Shown: one piece after another, positions 60,906 through 64,000 of the stretch
Layout of the letters: each line of letters begins with the position of its first letter
How positions within the stretch are numbered: position 1 is the stretch's first letter
NCBI GenBank assembly: GCA_963776465.1
Contig: CAVZMV010000001.1
Coordinates: 186,001 to 250,000, forward strand
DNA: 64,000 nucleotides
Source of the DNA: DASRHK01 sp963776465
GTDB taxonomy: Bacteria > Pseudomonadota > Gammaproteobacteria > Nevskiales > Nevskiaceae
Reading direction: 5' to 3'
The notes under the pieces: generated by a model
What the model saw: the letters and a program-made list of their open reading frames with translations, nothing else
What the model was told of the DNA's origin: nothing
The model's database searches: none
Program-made: the position numbers and the translations under genes

Positions 60906-61535
60906 TCAGGGCAGCGGCTCGTCGATCTTCCGGTCGTTGGCGGTCGGGCCGACGACGCCCAGCGAGATGATGAACTGCATCCCTTCCTGCACCGACATCG
61001 TCAGCTCCAGCACCTCTGCCTTGGGCACCAGCAGCAGGAAGCCGGACGTCGGATTGGGCGTGGTCGGCACGAAGACCGCGACGAGGTCGACGCCGCCGGC
61101 CTTCTCCTCGATCTCGCCTACCGGGTCGGAGGTCAGGAAGCCCAGCGACCACATGCCCTTGCGCGGGTACTCGACCATCACCACCTTGCGGAACGAGTTG
61201 CCCTTGCCGGAGAACAGCTGCTCGGCGAGCTTCTTCATGCCGCCGTAGACCTGGCGCACCAGCGGGATGCGCCGGAACAGCGCCTCGGTCCAGGCCAGCA
61301 GCTGCCGGCCGAAGAAGTTGGCGGTGAGCGCGCCGGTGCCCAGCACCAGCGCAATCGACAGCAGGATGCCCAGGCCCGGGATGTTGGGCCGCAGGACCGC
61401 GGGGATCAGCAGCAGGCTGGTGTTGAGGACGCTGACCAGCGAGCTGACGACCAGCAGGGTCACGCCCAGCGGGATCCAGACGAGCAGACCCGCGAGGAAC
61501 CACTTGCGCAACACCGCGCCGACTTTCTGGTTCAT
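60906..61535 (-). CDS. DUF502 family membrane protein
   Basis: A 209-residue protein with two membrane segments (about 15-36 and 55-75) and the family blocks IPLVRQVYGGMKKLAEQLF, VVMVEYPRKGMWSLGFLTS, and VFVPTTPNPTSGFLLLVP. Position between FmdB and aspS is conserved in betaproteobacteria. The start at 61535 is chosen on the signal/TM content; the extension upstream reads as noise. Function unknown. Confidence 0.9.
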   Translation of the reverse strand: MNQKVGAVLRKWFLAGLLVWIPLGVTLLVVSSLVSVLNTSLLLIPAVLRPNIPGLGILLSIALVLGTGALTANFFGRQLLAWTEALFRRIPLVRQVYGGMKKLAEQLFSGKGNSFRKVVMVEYPRKGMWSLGFLTSDPVGEIEEKAGGVDLVAVFVPTTPNPTSGFLLLVPKAEVLELTMSVQEGMQFIISLGVVGPTANDRKIDEPLP

Positions 61536-61548
61536 GGGTAAGCCCGCT

Positions 61549-61899
61549 TCAGCTCTTGGCCGTCGACGTGGGCTTCGGCTTTTTCGGCGTTTCGGCTTTC
61601 GCAGCCGGCTTCTCGCTCGCCGACTTGGCGGGCGCATCCGCCTTGGCTTCGGTCTTGGTCTCGCTCTTGGCTTCCGTCTTCGCCTCGGGCTTGTCGCCGG
61701 CCACGTTCTTCTTGTTGCCGGACTTGAAGTCGGTCTCGTACCAGCCGCCGCCCGACAGGCGGAATCCCGCCGCGGAAATGTTCTTCACCAGCTTCTTCTT
61801 GTGGCACACCGGGCATTCCTTGGCCGGCGGGTCGGAGATCTTCTGCATGATCTCCGACTCGGCACCACAGGCCTTGCAGGTGTATTCGTAAATCGGCAT
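61549..61899 (-). CDS. FmdB-family zinc ribbon protein with Lys/Ala/Glu tail
   Basis: A 116-residue protein. The N-terminal FmdB zinc ribbon MPIYEYTCKACGAE … CPVCHKK is complete with four cysteines. The C-terminal half is low-complexity (AKTEAKSETKTEAKA, KPAAKAETPKKPKPT), longer than in many homologues and likely unstructured. It lies 13 bases upstream of DUF502 in the aspS series. Its start codon is 19 bases from the divergent macrodomain gene. Confidence 0.88.
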   Translation of the reverse strand: MPIYEYTCKACGAESEIMQKISDPPAKECPVCHKKKLVKNISAAGFRLSGGGWYETDFKSGNKKNVAGDKPEAKTEAKSETKTEAKADAPAKSASEKPAAKAETPKKPKPTSTAKS

Positions 61900-61918
61900 G
61901 CGACGTATTGTACCCGGC

Positions 61919-62428
61919 ATGCCCTCCGAAGCGATGCTCGAAGCGATCCAGGCGGACATCACGACGCTCGCGCTGGACGCCATCGTCAACGCCGCCAACG
62001 AGTCGCTGCTCGGCGGCGGCGGCGTCGATGGCGCGATTCACCGCGCAGCGGGCCCGCAGCTGCTCGCCGAATGCCGCACGCTGGGCGGCTGCCCGACCGG
62101 CGCGGCGCGCATCACCCGCGGCTATCGCCTGCCAGCGAAGCACGTGATCCACACGGTGGGTCCGGTCTGGCGCGGCGGACAATCGGGCGAGCCCGAATTG
62201 CTGGCGAGCTGTTATCGCAACTGCCTACGTCTGGCGCAGGAGAACGGCGTCACCAGCATCGCCTTCCCCGCCATCAGCTGTGGGGTCTACGGCTATCCGA
62301 TCGATCAGGCAGTAGCGATCGCGGTGCGCGAGGTCCGCGCCAACATGCCGGCCACGATCGCCCGCGTGGTGTTCGCGTGCTTCGGCGCAGAGATGCTCGA
62401 CGCGTACCGCCAGGAATTACGGCGCTAG
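61919..62428 (+). CDS. Macrodomain protein (O-acetyl-ADP-ribose deacetylase-like)
   Basis: A 169-residue macrodomain of the YmdB/MacroD type. LEAIQADITTLALDAIVNAANESLLGGGGVDGAIHRAAG carries the ADP-ribose pocket (NAAN, GGGGVDGAIHRAAG); GVTSIAFPAISCGVYGYPID is the second binding loop. It should remove ADP-ribose or hydrolyse O-acetyl-ADP-ribose. The start may be ATG 61919 or the overlapping ATG 61898; 19 bases separate its ATG from the divergent FmdB gene. Its last 12 bases overlap the convergent BNR-like gene. Confidence 0.93.
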   Translation: MPSEAMLEAIQADITTLALDAIVNAANESLLGGGGVDGAIHRAAGPQLLAECRTLGGCPTGAARITRGYRLPAKHVIHTVGPVWRGGQSGEPELLASCYRNCLRLAQENGVTSIAFPAISCGVYGYPIDQAVAIAVREVRANMPATIARVVFACFGAEMLDAYRQELRR

Positions 62429-64000
62429 ATCGATCACGAAAATCTGCTGCGTGCGATCGCGCTGCAGCCGCTGGGCGTTGCGGGTGCTGGCGAACACCAG
62501 TTTGTTCCCCGCCACGGCGGGCCAGGTATTGATGCCCCGGCTCGGGATCAGCTGCGCCGCGCCCCAGGTTCCGTTGGCCGCCTGCTTGGCCGTCATCACG
62601 CGCCAGCGCCAGTCGGCCGATCGGGAGTCGTGCCAGGTCGCGCGGACGCGGCCGTCGGCCGCGCGTCCGAGCTTCGGCCACAGGCTCATCGACGCGGGAT
62701 TGGCGGCAATCGCTGCCGGCGCACTCCAGTTGAAGCCATCGGTCGTCCGGGACGACAGCACCGCGACGTTGACACCCGATGCGCTCGCGGTCGGCTTGGA
62801 CGTCCATGCCGCGGTCAGCGCCCCGTTGCCGGCGAACGCCAGCGACGGATGCCGATCGGCGGCGTCGTCGGCGCCCAGGATCGACGCGTGGTTCCAGTTC
62901 ACCGCGCCGGGGCCGCGCAGGCGGACCATGATCTGCCAGTTGTCGGGATCGGTGCCGTCGCCGCTGATGATCTTTCCGGTCCACAGCGGATCCGGGTCGG
63001 TGCGGTTGTCCTGCCAGCCCACCGCGATGCGGCCATCGGGCGCGACCGCCACCGTGGGCCACACCGACGCCGGGTAGCGCGCGCTGCGCGTGTCGGTCGG
63101 CAGCGCCGGCAACACGTTCTTCGGATGATCGTTGTCCCAGGACAGATTCACCGGCGCCGCATCGCGGCCGATGATCTGCGCCATGACGTCGAACGGATGC
63201 CGCGCGCTGTTCTCCTGCCAGGCCACAACCGGCTTGCCGTCGGCGGTGATCGCCAGCGCGGGATGCTCGCAACGACCAGCGATCTGCCGCACGACCTGCT
63301 GCGCGGCCCAGGTCTTGCCGCCATCGCTCGAGCGACGCATGTAGATCGCCGGGCGATGCGGGTTCTCGTCGAGGTACTCGTTCTGCCACACCACCCAGAC
63401 GTCGTTGCCGCGCGCCGCGACTTTCGGGAAGCGCGCACCGATGTTGCCGGTCGTCAGCGCCACCGTCGGATCGTTCACACCGGCGACGCGGCGCCGATAG
63501 ACGATCTCGGAACGATTGTTGTCATGACGCTCGGCGACGATGTGCGTGACGTCGCCCGACACGGCGACGTCCGGGAAGCCGGCGAAATTTCCCGCGGTGC
63601 CGAGCATGAGGGCGGCGCCATCGTTGGTGCCAACGTCTGCGGGCACGGGGATCTCCGCCTGGGCGTTGACCGGCGCGGTCGAGACGAAGATCGGCGCGGT
63701 GATCGCGCGCAGCTGGTTCGGCAGCGTCTCCGGCGTGGGCGTGAGCGACAGCGGAACGTTGCTGATGTCGTAGTGATCCGGCAAGCCGGGGCCGCGCGCT
63801 TCGGCGCGGTACCAGGTCGGCGCGCCGCCCGCGGTGACCGGCAGCGTGAAGCTGGTTTGCAGCAGGCTCGGCTTGAACGTCGCCACCGGTCCGGCGGACT
63901 TGCCCGGCGACTTGTAGAGGAACACCGTGGTGCCCACGGCGCTGGCGTCGATGCTGACTTGCAGCGTGCCGCGCGTGCCAGCGGGCACGATCACCTCGTC
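62417..64000 (-). CDS. BNR-like repeat exported protein, N-terminus cut by window edge
   Basis: The 528 visible residues lack the N-terminus. The recurrent pattern is a beta-propeller-like block with Asp-box elements: RRSSDGGKTWAAQQV, RTTDGFNWSAPAAI and several W-x-D-N-R/H-DSR strings (GWQDNRTD, TWHDSRSAD). Earlier TWYRAEARGPGLPDHYDISN resembles an Ig- or sandwich-like module. It likely binds or cleaves glycans, but the enzymatic residues are not identified. It terminates with QQIFVIDLAP and is convergent to the macrodomain gene. Confidence 0.7.
   Translation of the reverse strand, partial: DEVIVPAGTRGTLQVSIDASAVGTTVFLYKSPGKSAGPVATFKPSLLQTSFTLPVTAGGAPTWYRAEARGPGLPDHYDISNVPLSLTPTPETLPNQLRAITAPIFVSTAPVNAQAEIPVPADVGTNDGAALMLGTAGNFAGFPDVAVSGDVTHIVAERHDNNRSEIVYRRRVAGVNDPTVALTTGNIGARFPKVAARGNDVWVVWQNEYLDENPHRPAIYMRRSSDGGKTWAAQQVVRQIAGRCEHPALAITADGKPVVAWQENSARHPFDVMAQIIGRDAAPVNLSWDNDHPKNVLPALPTDTRSARYPASVWPTVAVAPDGRIAVGWQDNRTDPDPLWTGKIISGDGTDPDNWQIMVRLRGPGAVNWNHASILGADDAADRHPSLAFAGNGALTAAWTSKPTASASGVNVAVLSSRTTDGFNWSAPAAIAANPASMSLWPKLGRAADGRVRATWHDSRSADWRWRVMTAKQAANGTWGAAQLIPSRGINTWPAVAGNKLVFASTRNAQRLQRDRTQQIFVIDLAP

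Noticed and set aside
59163..61541. A 792-codon plus-strand open frame
   Set aside because: It is antisense to aspS and DUF502, with a low-complexity Arg/Leu/Ala translation and no motif.

Overview
The window looks like a chromosomal piece of a high-GC betaproteobacterium, most likely Burkholderiales-like. The evidence is gene order: hemA-prfA-prmC, lolB-ispE-tRNA(Gln)-prs, purM-DUF2066-PerM-hda, glyA-nrdR-ribD-ribE-ribB-ribH-nusB-thiL-pgpA and aspS-DUF502-FmdB are all arrangements typical of that class. There is no rRNA operon, CRISPR array, prophage or recognisable transposase. Genes are packed tightly, with many 4-base ATGA overlaps, and no gene-free stretch exceeds 300 bases.

Layout. 1-2766: a minus-strand operon of a TPR protein, an alpha/beta-hydrolase-like protein and a fatty acyl-AMP ligase cut by the window edge; TPR and hydrolase are probably one frameshifted gene. 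2887-8656: stress, envelope and lipid genes (small protein, SDR, BON protein, patatin, thioesterase, two lipoproteins, NUDIX-MBL fusion), with two inverted copies of a 70-bp palindromic repeat. 8670-16820: purine synthesis (purN, purM), PerM-type permease, hda, wrbA, a lytic transglycosylase and proS. 17030-24185: a frameshifted FAD-linked oxidase, secreted proteins, a CocE-type esterase and a crotonase. 24193-28503: hemA, prfA, prmC, an E1-like MoeB/ThiF protein and a JAMM-fold protein that has lost its zinc ligands. 28585-32929: TPR protein, lolB, ispE, tRNA-Gln(UUG), prs.

33805-49237 is the main accessory block. It encodes a biotin-dependent acyl-CoA carboxylase (alpha and beta), acyl-CoA dehydrogenase, enoyl-CoA hydratase, TetR regulator, SDR, ETF alpha/beta, ETF:quinone oxidoreductase, a phosphate-acyltransferase-like enzyme and an AtuA protein split over two genes. 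This matches the acyclic terpene utilisation (citronellol/geraniol; Atu) route together with its electron-transfer chain to quinone. A GIY-YIG nuclease gene flanked by related palindromes sits inside it, between the dehydrogenase and hydratase genes.

49305-57524 returns to housekeeping: pgpA, thiL, nusB, riboflavin genes, nrdR, glyA, nadA. 57631-64000: an Ig-like lipoprotein, aspS, DUF502, FmdB-type zinc ribbon, macrodomain protein and a partial BNR-like repeat protein.

The most unusual signals are the GIY-YIG/palindrome module (37178-37600), the palindromes that supply stop codons of neighbouring genes (4741-4812, 8356-8423, 53441-53476), the dead JAMM protein beside an E1-like enzyme, and three single-base frameshifts in otherwise intact genes. 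The frameshifts may be assembly errors. All functional calls come from reading translated sequence and gene context; no database search was run.
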